64,000 nucleotides of DNA from Chitinophaga sp. CB10 (GCA_001870995.2 MLAV02000004.1:248001-312000), one strand, 5' to 3'. Positions 8,365 through 18,391 are shown, numbered from the stretch's first letter. Numbers and translations: made by a program. Notes: generated by a model not told the origin, from the letters alone.

Positions 8365-9927
8365 TTAATTATGAGCAATCTGCTCTGGGTACAGCGGGCC
8401 GCCGGCCTTGCTCAAACGCGGACCATAAATTTCCGCATAAGAACGTATATCCGTTCTCGTTACACGGCGGAACAATGCTTCCGGTTGTACCTTATCTGCA
8501 GCCGTAAAGCCGCAGGCGCCCATCAGCTCTGCCAGGGCATAAATGGTGTTGCGGTGATAGTTAGCCACGCGAATGCGTTTATCCGCCACGTTTACCCCGC
8601 GGTACAGGGTCGGGTCCTGCGTAGCCACCCCTACCGGGCAACTGCCGCTATCGCACTGTAACGCCTGGATGCAGCCCAGCGCCAGCATCATGCCGCGGGC
8701 ACTGTAAGCAGCGTCCGCGCCCAGCGCCAGCACTTTCATAATATCAAAACCGGTGATGATCTTACCACTGGCCAAAATGCGGATATGTTGTTTCAGGTTG
8801 TAATGCTTCAGCATATTCACCACCATCGCCAGCGCGTCGTACAACGGCATACCAATGGAGTCGGTGAATTCCAGCGGCGCAGCCCCGGTACCGCCTTCGG
8901 CGCCATCCACGGTGATGAAGTCCGGGTAAATACCAGTGTTCACCATCGCGGTACAAATGCGCTCAAACTCGTCCGCACGGCCTACGCAAAGTTTGAAACC
9001 TACCGGCTTGCCGCCGCTTAGCTTACGCATCTGCTGCAGGAAGGCCAGCATTTCATATTCATTGCTAAACGCGGTGTGCGCCGCAGGTGATAATACGCTC
9101 ACACCCGGCTTCACCTTACGGATAGCCGCAATTTCAGGAGTATTTTTAGCTGCCGGAAGTACCCCGCCCTTACCAGGCTTAGCGCCCTGGCTCAGCTTCA
9201 GCTCAATCATTTTTACGGAAGGCGCTGCCGCTGCCGCTTCGAAAACGGCCGGGGAGAAATTACCTGCCTCATCACGGCAACCGAAATAACCGGTACCAAT
9301 CTGCCAGATCAGCGCGCCGCCATTTTCCAGGTGATAAGGACTGATACCGCCCTCGCCCGTGTTGTGGGCAAAATCGCCGATCTGCGCGCCGCCGTTGAGG
9401 GAAAGCACCGCCGTTTTACTCAGCGCGCCGTAACTCATGGCGCTGATGTTTAACAAGGAAGCGTTATATGGCTGGGAACATTGCTCGTTACCGATGGTAA
9501 CACGCAGTGATTCAGGTTTTACTTTAACCGGGAACGCAGTATGGGAAGCCCACTCATAACCTGGCTCGTACATATCTGCCAACGCGCCGAAGGCAACGGT
9601 TTGCTTCACATCCTTCGCACGCTGATATACGACAGAACGCTGACGGCGACTAAACGGCCGTCCGTCCGTATCTGATTCAAAGAAATACTGACGCATCTCC
9701 GGACGGATGTTCTCCAACAGGTAACGCAGCCTGCCCAATGCAGGATAGTTACGCAGCAAAGCATGCGTTCGTTGAAAACGGTCGTACAGGGTAAGAATGC
9801 TCAAACCCACGGCCACAGGTAATAAGATCCAACCGCTAAGATAACCGCGATATATCCCCACTGCTACGGTAATGTCCAATACGAGGCATAAAAAGTAAAC
9901 CGCCCATCGTGCAATCCGATGATTCAT
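8365..9927 (-). CDS. FMN-binding glutamate synthase family protein
   Basis: About 520 residues, matching the FMN-binding central domain of glutamate synthase large subunit without the glutaminase domain. The start at 9927 (MNHRIARW) is preferred because it puts a hydrophobic N-terminal stretch (AVYFLCLVLDITVAVGIY, then a second one) at the front; an in-frame ATG at 10008 would add 27 poorly hydrophobic residues. FMN/substrate motifs seen are MSYGALSKTA, NTGEGGISPYH, LKLSQGAKPGKGG and GAEGGTGAAP. The 3Fe-4S cysteines lie in CIQALQCDSGSCPVG. Proteins of this stand-alone type are membrane-associated and not proven glutamate synthases; the physiological substrate is unknown. Confidence 0.88.
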   Translation of the reverse strand: MNHRIARWAVYFLCLVLDITVAVGIYRGYLSGWILLPVAVGLSILTLYDRFQRTHALLRNYPALGRLRYLLENIRPEMRQYFFESDTDGRPFSRRQRSVVYQRAKDVKQTVAFGALADMYEPGYEWASHTAFPVKVKPESLRVTIGNEQCSQPYNASLLNISAMSYGALSKTAVLSLNGGAQIGDFAHNTGEGGISPYHLENGGALIWQIGTGYFGCRDEAGNFSPAVFEAAAAAPSVKMIELKLSQGAKPGKGGVLPAAKNTPEIAAIRKVKPGVSVLSPAAHTAFSNEYEMLAFLQQMRKLSGGKPVGFKLCVGRADEFERICTAMVNTGIYPDFITVDGAEGGTGAAPLEFTDSIGMPLYDALAMVVNMLKHYNLKQHIRILASGKIITGFDIMKVLALGADAAYSARGMMLALGCIQALQCDSGSCPVGVATQDPTLYRGVNVADKRIRVANYHRNTIYALAELMGACGFTAADKVQPEALFRRVTRTDIRSYAEIYGPRLSKAGGPLYPEQIAHN

Positions 9928-10155
9928 AAAGTTGTTTTTATAAGATTGTTTGGTAATTGCTTTGGATATTGCGCCTGCGTTGTGCCAGGCTGCGATCCTC
10001 CCGAACAACTAATCTCTTTCCATTAAGTTGTCCGGGTTAAAATGTTGAAGTCTTTGGGGCAGGATAAAAATGGCAACGTGACGCCGCAAGTACAGCAAGC
10101 TGTTGTACATAGGTTTCTCTGCGTTCGTATGTGTGTTGCCTTTGTCATTACAGGG

Positions 10156-10163
10156 CAAAGATA
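10156..10163 (-). promoter_or_regulatory. Bacteroidota -7 box TATCTTTG
   Basis: CAAAGATA on the plus strand reads TATCTTTG on the minus strand, an exact fit to TAnnTTTG. It would give a leader of about 220 nt before the start at 9927 (or about 140 nt before 10008). No convincing TTTG -33 box was found. Confidence 0.4.
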
Positions 10164-10237
10164 GGGTTAATTTCCTTCACGAAAATGCACTTCAGCTATG
10201 ATTTCAAGACATTAAATATTGTTGCTTTTTCTTTTGT

Positions 10238-10273
10238 AAATATTCAATGCTGCTCATGCAACATTGAATATTT
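10238..10273 (-). terminator. Long AT-rich hairpin after the cytochrome fusion gene
   Basis: AAATATTCAATG pairs perfectly with CATTGAATATTT over 12 bp, and TGC/GCA inside the loop extends the stem. It lies 22 nt past the stop of the minus-strand gene at 10295. There is no clean T-run, so the terminator role is an inference. Confidence 0.5.
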
Positions 10274-10294
10274 ATGCATATTTCAGGAGTTTAT

Positions 10295-12559
10295 CTATTG
10301 TAATTCCGCGGCTGTAAAGGGCTTTTGGCGGCCGTTATATTGCTTTCTCACCGCTTTGATATCTGCTTCCGTTACCTCGCCCGCTTTATTTTTCCAGGCC
10401 GCACGCAGGAAAGAGAGTAATTGCGCAATGTCCGCATCGCTGTATTCATCGCTGGCGCCAATTCCTGGCATGTCCCCGCTGATTTCGGGCGACTGGTACA
10501 CCTTTCCATGCACGGTAACCGGCCCGGTAAGGCCATATAACACTATAGCCGCCAGCTTTTTCTTGTCCCCGTTCACCCAGTTGCTCTCGTTGAGCGGCGG
10601 CGCCATGGAAGCAATGCCGTTCCCGTTTTTACCGTGGCAGGTCTGGCAAATATTGGTGAACACCTCGCGCCCGCGGGGATACAGCAGTTCCAGCGCCTCC
10701 ATCTTCTTCTTTTCGGCAGCGCTCTGCATATCCTCCATAGTGGCCGTCAGCGCCTTATACAGCGCAATCGTCGTGTCTTTATTCACCGCCTGCAACTGCT
10801 CCAGCAACGCCCGCTCCCGGTCCTGCGCATTGTTTACCAGGGCCGCGGCCATATAGCGATCGCCCGCATAATGTGCAATGATATATTGTTCCATCCTCCC
10901 GGCCGCAGCTTTATCCCACTTCCCTACCGCCGGCAGGAGCCACGCGGCATAACGTGCCGTGGCAGGTTGCCGCAATAAGCTGTCAATTATCCCGGTAATT
11001 ATAGTGCTGTTTTTTTGGTTGTAGAGAAAACTTAATGCCGCTATGCCCTGTTTTGCCAGTCCGGGCGACGAACTGTCCAACGCAAAACGCACATCAGCCA
11101 AAGTGAGCGCCCCTAAGCCCTCGAGCGTCCAGAGGGCATGCCGCTGGGTAAAAGGCCTCGTAGTATCGTGCAGTGCAACCCGCAGCAGCGGCGCGGCAGA
11201 CAGCATCTTCCTGTCTACCAGCTGCTGTTGCGCCATATCCCGGATGATCCCGTTTTGATGATGCAACAACGTCAGCAGGGAAGAGGTATTCAACCCCGCC
11301 TTCAGCAGTATCGGATGACTGCCCCTGGGCACAATGCGGTAAATACGGCCGCAGTTCAGCGGCAACGTGAGCTTACGGTCAGCTATCTGCTGCTTCAGGT
11401 AAGGCGTCAGGTAAGTTTTATGCTGGATAATGCCCCGGTACATGTCCGTGATATACAACGCCCCATCTGTGCCGGTGATCAGGTTAGTGGGCCTGAAACG
11501 CTCGTCCGTACTCGCCAGGAACTCTTTGCCTTTATATGCCTGCTCCCCGGTAACCACTCCCCCGCTGTCGCGCAGGAGGTTCCATTTGATCAGGTTGGCC
11601 GCCGGTTCGGCTACGAATGCGCTGCCATAGTATTTAGGCGGCAGCAACTCCCCCCGGTAAATATGCGGTCCGCAGGCCGCCGTAAAGGAGATCAGCTTGC
11701 CTTCTTCATTGAGTACGCCTTTCACATAGCCACGATTCACACCGAGGTTCTTACGCGCCGGATATACGTTGTTATCTTTCACCACCTTTTCATCGTAGCC
11801 GGCAGCTTCGCGCTGGTGCGTGTTTTTGCCGGAGAGGCCAGGCAGGAAGTAATCCCCGAGGAGGTTCTGGGAATTGTTGTTATAAAACAGGCGGCCCTCA
11901 TCGTCCTGGGAAATTCCCCATTGCCCGCGGAACTGGGTATGTTCCTTCACCCACTTTCCGTCGATCTTACGGTAACGGCTATCCGATTTTGCGTTGTAGA
12001 TCCAGTTGTCCATTGCCCGGAGCAACCCGTTGGGCTGGTGTTCCACATTGCCGCCATCGGCGTAATGGTCGTCTACGAGGGTGCGTTTCCCCGGCTTATT
12101 GCCATGGATTTCGTAGTACCAGAGGTTGGGCGGCGCCGCCACGAGGATACCGCTGTCTACCAGGCTAATGGCCCTCGGCAGCACCAGGGAATCGAGGAAA
12201 ACGGTGCGTTCATCCGCCACGCCGTCCCCGTTCTTATCTTCGAGTATTACAATCTTTCCGTTCGCGATATCTTCGCCGTTACCGGTGGTATCCGGCATAA
12301 AGCCCGTCATCTCCACCACCCACATGCGGCCGCTGAAGTCGAACGTCATGGCCACCGGCGCAACTACCATGGGCTCCTGCGCTACCAGCTGCACTTCCAG
12401 GTCGTCGTCCAGCGACATATGTTTGATAGCCTCGCGGCCTTCCAGCACAGCGGCTGAATCCTTGTCCGTTTGCGCGGTATTGTCAGTAGCGGTATGTTGG
12501 TTACAGGCAACAAAAGCCAGTATTAACGCGGAAAAAATAAGGTATTGGTAACGGCCCAT
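10295..12559 (-). CDS. Lipoprotein sugar-dehydrogenase-like beta-propeller fused to cytochrome c
   Basis: A 754-residue lipoprotein (lipobox FVAC, Cys about residue 19). The N-terminal half resembles the PQQ-type/sorbosone dehydrogenase-like beta-propeller found in PVC-type heme proteins (SGRMWVVEMTGFMPD, LYITDMYRGIIQ, GRIYRIVP). A HEAT-like helical middle part follows (LLTLLHHQNG, ALWTLEGLG). The C-terminus is a class I cytochrome c with heme motif CQTCH near residue 642 and a probable axial Met in the SGDMPGIG region. It probably oxidises a sugar or polyol in the periplasm and passes electrons through its own heme. The substrate is unknown. Divergent from the nucleoside transporter. Confidence 0.82.
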   Translation of the reverse strand: MGRYQYLIFSALILAFVACNQHTATDNTAQTDKDSAAVLEGREAIKHMSLDDDLEVQLVAQEPMVVAPVAMTFDFSGRMWVVEMTGFMPDTTGNGEDIANGKIVILEDKNGDGVADERTVFLDSLVLPRAISLVDSGILVAAPPNLWYYEIHGNKPGKRTLVDDHYADGGNVEHQPNGLLRAMDNWIYNAKSDSRYRKIDGKWVKEHTQFRGQWGISQDDEGRLFYNNNSQNLLGDYFLPGLSGKNTHQREAAGYDEKVVKDNNVYPARKNLGVNRGYVKGVLNEEGKLISFTAACGPHIYRGELLPPKYYGSAFVAEPAANLIKWNLLRDSGGVVTGEQAYKGKEFLASTDERFRPTNLITGTDGALYITDMYRGIIQHKTYLTPYLKQQIADRKLTLPLNCGRIYRIVPRGSHPILLKAGLNTSSLLTLLHHQNGIIRDMAQQQLVDRKMLSAAPLLRVALHDTTRPFTQRHALWTLEGLGALTLADVRFALDSSSPGLAKQGIAALSFLYNQKNSTIITGIIDSLLRQPATARYAAWLLPAVGKWDKAAAGRMEQYIIAHYAGDRYMAAALVNNAQDRERALLEQLQAVNKDTTIALYKALTATMEDMQSAAEKKKMEALELLYPRGREVFTNICQTCHGKNGNGIASMAPPLNESNWVNGDKKKLAAIVLYGLTGPVTVHGKVYQSPEISGDMPGIGASDEYSDADIAQLLSFLRAAWKNKAGEVTEADIKAVRKQYNGRQKPFTAAELQ

Positions 12560-12726
12560 CTTATGATCTATTGCAAGGGTTAAAAATACAGTTTTTTAAA
12601 ACTTTTTATGATCAACTTTACATCAGTGGCGGGTGCCAAATGAATTCCCTGCAATTCGCGGCGACTGAAGAAAAAACCCTTATCTTCGTCGCTAATTTGC
12701 ATACATTTTACGATTTATTTGCATCT

Positions 12727-13995
12727 ATGGGACGCTTTCAGGGCTTGATAGGCATTGTACTTATTTTGGGTATAGCCTTTTTATTTTCGAACAACAGGAG
12801 CAAGATCAATTACAGACTGGTATTAAGTGGTATTGCATTGCAGGTGTTGATAGGGATTCTTGTGTTTAAAGTACCGCCGGTTACCTGGTTCTTTCAGCAG
12901 GTAGGCCACGCGATGGGCAAGCTGGAAGCATTTGCCCGCCAGGGCGCCGCCTTCGTCTACGGAGGTATCGGCGTATCCCAGCCGCCAACCGGCACTATTG
13001 CCGATTATGCCAGCGGCGGATTTGTTTTTGCCTTCAACGTTACCGCCACCATCATCCTCGTTTGTGTGCTGGTAGCCGTTTTATACCACTTCGGCATTAT
13101 GCAGCGCGTGGTAGCCGTCATCGCCCGTGCTATGAATATCATCATGCGGGTGAGCGGCGCGGAAGCGCTCAGCAACGTAGCCAGCGCCTTTGTAGGCCAG
13201 GTGGAAGCACAGGTAATGATCCGTCCTTACCTCTCCTCCATGACCAAAAGTGAATTGCTTGCATCCATGAGCGGCAGCCTTGCCTGTATCGCCGGCGGCA
13301 TCCTCGTGGTATATGCCAACATGGGCTTCCAGGCAGGAATGGACATTGCGCCTTTCCTCATCACGGCCAGCCTCATGGCAGCGCCGGGCGCGCTGGTAAT
13401 TTCCAAGATCGTATTCCCGGAAACGGAGGAAAGCGTAACCATGGGCAGGGTGAAAATGGAAGTGAAAAGCAATTATACCAACGTGATTGATGCTATTTCA
13501 CACGGCGCCGGCGATGGTTTCAAAATTGCCATGAACGTGATCGCCATGCTGATCGGGTTTATCGCGCTGATCGCCCTGCTCGACTGGTGCCTCATTCACA
13601 TAGGGCATATCTTCAATCCTAACTTCGACCTCAGCCTGGACTGGATTTTCGGTAAGCTCTTCACTCCGATGGCCTGGGCCATGGGCGTACCTACGGATGA
13701 TGTGAGTAAAGTAGCGACCCTGCTCGGGCAGAAGTTAACCATCAACGAATTTGTGGCGTTTAAGAGCCTCACCTCCCATAAAGTAGAGGTAGTTTCTCCT
13801 AAAGCAATAGCGATTGTAACCATAGCCATTGCCGGCTTTGCGAACTTTTCCAGCGTGGGCATGCAGATTGGCGGTATCGGGGAGCTGGCGCCAGACAGGA
13901 GGAGCGACCTCGCGAAACTCGGGCTGAAGGCCCTGCTTTGCGGCACCCTGGCTTCCTATCTCTCTGCGACTATTGCAGGTATTTTACTGGGATAA
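12727..13995 (+). CDS. Concentrative nucleoside transporter (CNT/NupC family)
   Basis: Polytopic inner-membrane protein of 422 residues importing nucleosides with Na+ or H+. The start at 12727 (MGRFQGLIG) is chosen because the first membrane helix starts right after it; in-frame codons reach back to 12571 but that stretch has no family similarity. Family landmarks are SGAEALSNVASAFVGQVEAQ, PYLSSMTKSELLASMSG and LACIAGGILVVYA, then GFANFSSVGMQIGG near the C-terminus. The substrate loop reads GQVEAQ where many CNTs have GQTEAP, so specificity may differ. Divergent from the cytochrome fusion and convergent with the DUF4259 gene. Confidence 0.9.
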   Translation: MGRFQGLIGIVLILGIAFLFSNNRSKINYRLVLSGIALQVLIGILVFKVPPVTWFFQQVGHAMGKLEAFARQGAAFVYGGIGVSQPPTGTIADYASGGFVFAFNVTATIILVCVLVAVLYHFGIMQRVVAVIARAMNIIMRVSGAEALSNVASAFVGQVEAQVMIRPYLSSMTKSELLASMSGSLACIAGGILVVYANMGFQAGMDIAPFLITASLMAAPGALVISKIVFPETEESVTMGRVKMEVKSNYTNVIDAISHGAGDGFKIAMNVIAMLIGFIALIALLDWCLIHIGHIFNPNFDLSLDWIFGKLFTPMAWAMGVPTDDVSKVATLLGQKLTINEFVAFKSLTSHKVEVVSPKAIAIVTIAIAGFANFSSVGMQIGGIGELAPDRRSDLAKLGLKALLCGTLASYLSATIAGILLG

Positions 13996-14058
13996 CGGAG
14001 GAGTGCCTGAAAAACCATACTAAGGTATTTTTTAGAGAACACACTAAAGCTATAAGAA

Positions 14059-14094
14059 GAAACGCCCGTCCGGCATATGCCAGGCGGGCGTTTC
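14059..14094. terminator. Bidirectional terminator between convergent genes
   Basis: GAAACGCCCG (14059-14068) pairs with CGGGCGTTTC (14085-14094), with a second small palindrome (GGCATATGCC) in the loop. It sits between the convergent nucleoside transporter and DUF4259 genes. Confidence 0.75.
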
Positions 14095-14152
14095 TCGTAT
14101 AAGTTGACCACAGGCAACAGGCGCCTGTACGATGTCGAAATTGATGCAGGAA

Positions 14153-14551
14153 CTAGATTTCCAGCCTTTTGATCAGTCCGGCCTGGATGCCTTCCCATTC
14201 TTCCAGCTGTCCGGCCTCTTCCCATGCAGTGCGCATACCGGAATCGGCAACGATCTTTTTAACTGCAGTGATGGCCTGATTTCTCAGTGCTTTCGTACCG
14301 ATCAGGTTTAAGATATCCAGTCTGTCCAGCGGATCTTCCGGAAAATCCTCACTGGCACGGCCTACCAAAGCAGCTACTGTTTCAGCAGCAGCCAGTCCTT
14401 CTTCGCAATCGGAAACTTCAAGTTTCTCATGATTATTGATGATACGTGCCAGCGTATCAGCTACCATACCACCATCTTTGTTGTCGATCAAATCAAAAAC
14501 CCAGTCTTGAGATCCTTCGTTTTCAAAGTTTCTGGTGCCCCATGCGCCCAT
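14153..14551 (-). CDS. DUF4259 domain protein
   Basis: A 132-residue acidic, mostly helical protein. The start MGAWGTRNFENEGSQDW is the signature opening of DUF4259, which usually reads MGAWG-x-x-x-F-x-ND-x-A-x-DW. No signal peptide or membrane segment is visible, so it should be cytoplasmic. The function of the family is unknown. It lies 72 bp downstream of smc on the same strand, with a candidate -7 box in between, so independent transcription is possible. Confidence 0.85.
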   Translation of the reverse strand: MGAWGTRNFENEGSQDWVFDLIDNKDGGMVADTLARIINNHEKLEVSDCEEGLAAAETVAALVGRASEDFPEDPLDRLDILNLIGTKALRNQAITAVKKIVADSGMRTAWEEAGQLEEWEGIQAGLIKRLEI

Positions 14552-14607
14552 AGTGTTTAGTGTTTTTTTATTTTTTCAGATAATATTTAGCAGTCAATAT
14601 GTAATAA

Positions 14608-14615
14608 CAAACTTA
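14608..14615 (-). promoter_or_regulatory. Candidate -7 box TAAGTTTG for the DUF4259 gene
   Basis: CAAACTTA on the plus strand reads TAAGTTTG on the minus strand, matching TAnnTTTG, 57 nt upstream of the ATG. A TTTG at 14630-14633 is present, but the 14-nt spacing is shorter than usual. Confidence 0.35.
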
Positions 14616-14623
14616 GTCGTTTA

Positions 14624-17600
14624 TCAGTTCAAACTCCGGAAATCTACCGGCACCAGCTTGCTCACGCCGGGCTCCTGCATGGTCACCCCGTAGATCACGT
14701 CCACAGCGGCCATGGTCTGTTTGTTGTGCGTTACAATGATGAACTGGGAATTGTCGGAAAACTTACGGATCATGTTGGTGAACTTGCCTACGTTGGCATC
14801 GTCCAGCGGCGCGTCCACCTCGTCAAGGATACAGAACGGCGCCGGCTTGATCAGGTAAATGGCAAACAGCAACGCAGTGGCCGTCAGTGTCTTTTCACCT
14901 CCGGAGAGCTGCGTGATGGCTGCCGGGCGCTTACCTTTAGGCTTGGCAATAATTTCGATACCGGTATCCGCCAGGTTTTCGGGGTCGCTCAATATCATAT
15001 CGCATTGATCTTCCTCGGTAAACAGGGCTTTAAATACCCGGATAAAGTTTTCTTTTACGGTGTTGAAGGTATCCAGGAACTTCTGGTTCGCAGTAGACTC
15101 TACTTCCTGGATGGTAGCCAGCAGGGAATCTTTCGCGTTCACGAGGTCCGTTTTCTGCTCCAGGATAAATTCATAGCGCTTCTTCATTTCCTGGAAAGCC
15201 TCGATGGCCGTAGGGTTGATCTCACCCATATTTTCGAGCCGCTTTTTCAGCCTTTCCGCGCTGGCCTGCAGTTCTTCCACCGGCAGGTCTGAACTACGCT
15301 GTTCGTCAATGATCTCATCCAGGTTCACTTTGAACTCCACGCTCAGCCTTTCCTTCATGGAAGCCAGCTGCAGTTTGAGTTCGTTCACCTTGTCCTTGAT
15401 GGCATTGAGCTGGATGTCCAGCTGCTCGCGGGCCTTCTGCTTGCTGCGAAGGGTGGTTTCCAGTTCCTGCAGGTGGTTGCGGAAGTTGTAGTATTCCTGG
15501 TCTTTTTCGTTCAGGGCTTTCTCTTCCTCTTCGCGCTGGCGGAAGAGTTCCACCAGTCCATCGTCCGCATGACTGAGCTTTTCCACCGCCGCAGCGATGT
15601 TGGCCGCAGCGTCTTCCAGTTGCGCTTTATTGTTCGTGATCTGCGTGTGCAGGTCCGCGAGTTGTTTGCGTTTGAATTCCAGTTCCTGTTTCAGGGCCTG
15701 GATCTTACTCTGCTGGCGGGTATGTTGCAGGTTTTGGTTATTGAACTGCACATTCGCCATGTTGAACTGCTGCTCCACTTCCTGGGCTGCCCTGTCCGCC
15801 TCAATAATGCTGTCCTGCAGCTCATTTACGCGATCGTTCAGGTTGTCCAGCTCTTCCCTCACTCCTGAAATGCTTTGCTGGTTCGTTTCCAGCGATTGCT
15901 GCATTTCTTCCAGGCGTTTATCCCCGGCTTCGATCAGGTGATGGAAGTTCTCAATCCGGTTTTGCAGGCCAAACAGCTGGTTGCTCAGCTGGTTGATTTT
16001 ATCACGGCCGGCGTTGATATTATTTTCGTTGAGCTGGCTGTTATAGCCCAGCACTTCGTTGTGTTTATCCTGGATGGCTACACGCAGTTTGCCCACGATG
16101 GCTTCGAGGTCTTTGATCTCGGCTTCGAGCTTTTCGAGGTTTTTTGCGCGTCCCAGCTTCTTCCCTTCAAACAGGCCAACGGAGCCCCCGGAGATGTTGT
16201 ATTTTCCGCGGTGCATGCGGCCTGACTTTTCGATCAGCACCACATCATCGGCAGGCAGCTGGCTGAATTCGAACCGGCTGATATCTTCCCCGATAAATAC
16301 TTTACCCAGCAGGAAATAGCCCAGGCCTTTGTACTTCTCCTCTATCTCCACCACCTGCAAAGCCGGAATAGTGCCCGGAGGGGTCACGATGTTAGCCGCT
16401 TGCTGGCGGAACTGGTCCAGGATGAAGAAGTTGGCTTTCCCTTTTTTATTGGCGTCGAGGAGCTGGATCGCCTGGATGGCTTCAGCAGTATTGTTGACGA
16501 CGTAATAGTTAAGGTAAGGCTCCAGGAGGTTTTCCACGCAGGTGCGGTATTCCTCTTTACAGAAAAAGATGTCGGAGAGGATGGGTGCGGCGTTATTCCA
16601 GTCGGGGTTCTTTTTGAGGAACTTGATACTTTCCGGATAGCCTTCGAGGCTGTCGACCAGGGATTTGAGCAGGTCGTATTCGTTCTTTTTGGAATCGAGC
16701 TTACGATTTTCATCTACGAGCTGGTCGCGGAGTCCTTCGATATCTGACTGGGTAGCAAGGATTTTTTCTTTGGTTTCGTCCTGGAACCGGATCATTTCTT
16801 CCAGGGCGTTTTTTTCTGTTTCCAGCGTTTGTTGCAGGGTTGCTTTTTCCCCTTCCAGCTGCGTGATCTGTTGCAGGCGGCCGGCTTTCTCCTCCTGCAA
16901 TTGTTGCATACTGCGTTGCAGGTTTTGCACGGAAGTATCGGCTACGGCTACTTTCTTTTCGGCTTCGAACTGTTGCCGCTGCCAGCGTTGCTGGTCGTTG
17001 CGGAGGGTTTCGAGGGCCTGTTTCTTTTGCTGGAACCGCTCTTTTTTCTCTTCCACCATTTCCCGGAGTGTTTCCAGCTCGTCGGTCATGGTTTCGAAGA
17101 TTTCGGATTCTTCCACTACCTGTTTCTCAGAGAATTCGATGGAGGAAGTGAGCCCGGAGAGCTGGCCTTCCGCGCTGTTGAGGAAGTCCGTAATATTTTT
17201 TTCGCGTTCCCGCAGGTAGGTCAGCTGCTGGGTAGCGAGGTTTTTATCGTTTTCTTTGGTTCGGATGGTGGCCACCAGCTCGTTGAAGGATTTCTGCAGC
17301 GTCTGCAGTTCCCGCTCTTTGGCCACGAAGTGGAGCTTATCCTCTTCCACGGCGGCTTCCGCAGCTTTGATCTCCGTTTCCAGGGCCAGTTTGCGGTCGC
17401 TCTCTTCCTGTTGCTTATCGGAGAGCTCCTTGAAGGTGATGTTAAAGCCTTCCAGCGCTGCTTTGGCCAGTTCGATGCTGGCTTCGCGGTATTCCTTTTT
17501 CACCTCGTAGAAGCGTTCGGCTTTACGGGCCTGGCTTTCGAGGGTTTTCAGGTTATTATTGATCTCAAAAAGCAGGTCCTCGATGCGGTTGAGGTCCCCC

Positions 17601-18154
17601 TCGGTAGCATCCAGTTTCGCTTTGGCTTCCTTTTTCCTGGTTTTGTAGATGGAAATGCCGGCGGCCTGCTCGAGCATGCGTCGGCGGCTGTTCTCCTTGT
17701 CTTTGATGATATCGTCCACCATTCCGAGCTCAATAATGGCGTAGGAGTCCGTACTCACCCCGGTATCCATAAAAAGGTTATGGATGTCCTTCAGGCGGCA
17801 GGCTACATCATTGAGGCGGTATTCGCTATCACCGTTTTTGTAGAATTTACGGGTAATCGTTACCGTGGTGAATTCGGTAGGCAGTACATTTTTGGTATTC
17901 TCGAACGTGAGGCTAACCTCGGCCATACCACTGGAAGAGCGGGTTTTGGACCCGTTAAACACAAGCCCCGCCTGGTTTTCAGAACGCAGGTTACTGATCT
18001 TATGCTCCCCGATTACCCAGCGGATAGAGTCGATAATATTACTTTTGCCGCAGCCGTTAGGCCCGATTACCCCGGTAATCCCCTCATCAAACTGCAAAAC
18101 GGTCTTGTCTGCAAAACTTTTAAAGCCTTTAATTTCTAGTGTTTTTAAGCGCAC
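14624..18154 (-). CDS. smc: Chromosome segregation ATPase SMC
   Basis: Structural maintenance of chromosomes protein, 1,176 residues, which with ScpAB forms the bacterial condensin. Walker A is GPNGCGKSN near residues 31-39. Long coiled coils span about 165-500 and 670-1000, separated by the hinge (about 510-650, with GYPESIKFLKK and the glycine-rich GKYNISGGSVGLFEGKK). The C-terminal head has the signature LSGGEKTLTATALLFAIY and Walker B FCILDEVDAPLDD. The start codon is GTG, placed exactly where family proteins begin (MRLKTLEIKGFKSF). A TATCTTTG -7 box lies 28 nt upstream. Confidence 0.97.
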   Translation of the reverse strand: MRLKTLEIKGFKSFADKTVLQFDEGITGVIGPNGCGKSNIIDSIRWVIGEHKISNLRSENQAGLVFNGSKTRSSSGMAEVSLTFENTKNVLPTEFTTVTITRKFYKNGDSEYRLNDVACRLKDIHNLFMDTGVSTDSYAIIELGMVDDIIKDKENSRRRMLEQAAGISIYKTRKKEAKAKLDATEGDLNRIEDLLFEINNNLKTLESQARKAERFYEVKKEYREASIELAKAALEGFNITFKELSDKQQEESDRKLALETEIKAAEAAVEEDKLHFVAKERELQTLQKSFNELVATIRTKENDKNLATQQLTYLREREKNITDFLNSAEGQLSGLTSSIEFSEKQVVEESEIFETMTDELETLREMVEEKKERFQQKKQALETLRNDQQRWQRQQFEAEKKVAVADTSVQNLQRSMQQLQEEKAGRLQQITQLEGEKATLQQTLETEKNALEEMIRFQDETKEKILATQSDIEGLRDQLVDENRKLDSKKNEYDLLKSLVDSLEGYPESIKFLKKNPDWNNAAPILSDIFFCKEEYRTCVENLLEPYLNYYVVNNTAEAIQAIQLLDANKKGKANFFILDQFRQQAANIVTPPGTIPALQVVEIEEKYKGLGYFLLGKVFIGEDISRFEFSQLPADDVVLIEKSGRMHRGKYNISGGSVGLFEGKKLGRAKNLEKLEAEIKDLEAIVGKLRVAIQDKHNEVLGYNSQLNENNINAGRDKINQLSNQLFGLQNRIENFHHLIEAGDKRLEEMQQSLETNQQSISGVREELDNLNDRVNELQDSIIEADRAAQEVEQQFNMANVQFNNQNLQHTRQQSKIQALKQELEFKRKQLADLHTQITNNKAQLEDAAANIAAAVEKLSHADDGLVELFRQREEEEKALNEKDQEYYNFRNHLQELETTLRSKQKAREQLDIQLNAIKDKVNELKLQLASMKERLSVEFKVNLDEIIDEQRSSDLPVEELQASAERLKKRLENMGEINPTAIEAFQEMKKRYEFILEQKTDLVNAKDSLLATIQEVESTANQKFLDTFNTVKENFIRVFKALFTEEDQCDMILSDPENLADTGIEIIAKPKGKRPAAITQLSGGEKTLTATALLFAIYLIKPAPFCILDEVDAPLDDANVGKFTNMIRKFSDNSQFIIVTHNKQTMAAVDVIYGVTMQEPGVSKLVPVDFRSLN

Positions 18155-18181
18155 GACTTTACTCCGAGATTTTTAAGGCGT

Positions 18182-18189
18182 CAAAGATA
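18182..18189 (-). promoter_or_regulatory. -7 box TATCTTTG of smc
   Basis: CAAAGATA on the plus strand; exact match to TAnnTTTG, leaving a short leader of about 20 nt before the smc GTG. No clear -33 TTTG was seen. Confidence 0.5.
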
Positions 18190-18391
18190 TAATTTTACCC
18201 GATTGAAAAGTAAATTAAGTGAGAACCCAGAATCTCCGGTATTTTTTTATACACACTTGTGAATATTTAATATTCCCGAACAAAACACCGGAATTATAAT
18301 GGTCTGATTATAAATATACTAAAAACCGTAATTAAAATTTAAATTCCTGTAAGAATTAATACCCGGGATTCTTTTAACGGGGGCTAATAAT

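Larger units (their letters stand above)
9928..10294. other. 367-bp gene-free interval
   Basis: Between two minus-strand genes. It holds the possible 5' extension of the glutamate-synthase-like gene (to 10008), the -7 box at 10156-10163 and a long hairpin at 10238-10273. No convincing ORF was seen. Confidence 0.7.

Noticed and set aside
10131..10856. 241-codon plus-strand frame
   Set aside because: Mostly antisense to the cytochrome fusion gene with an AT-rich non-coding beginning; no signal or family motif.
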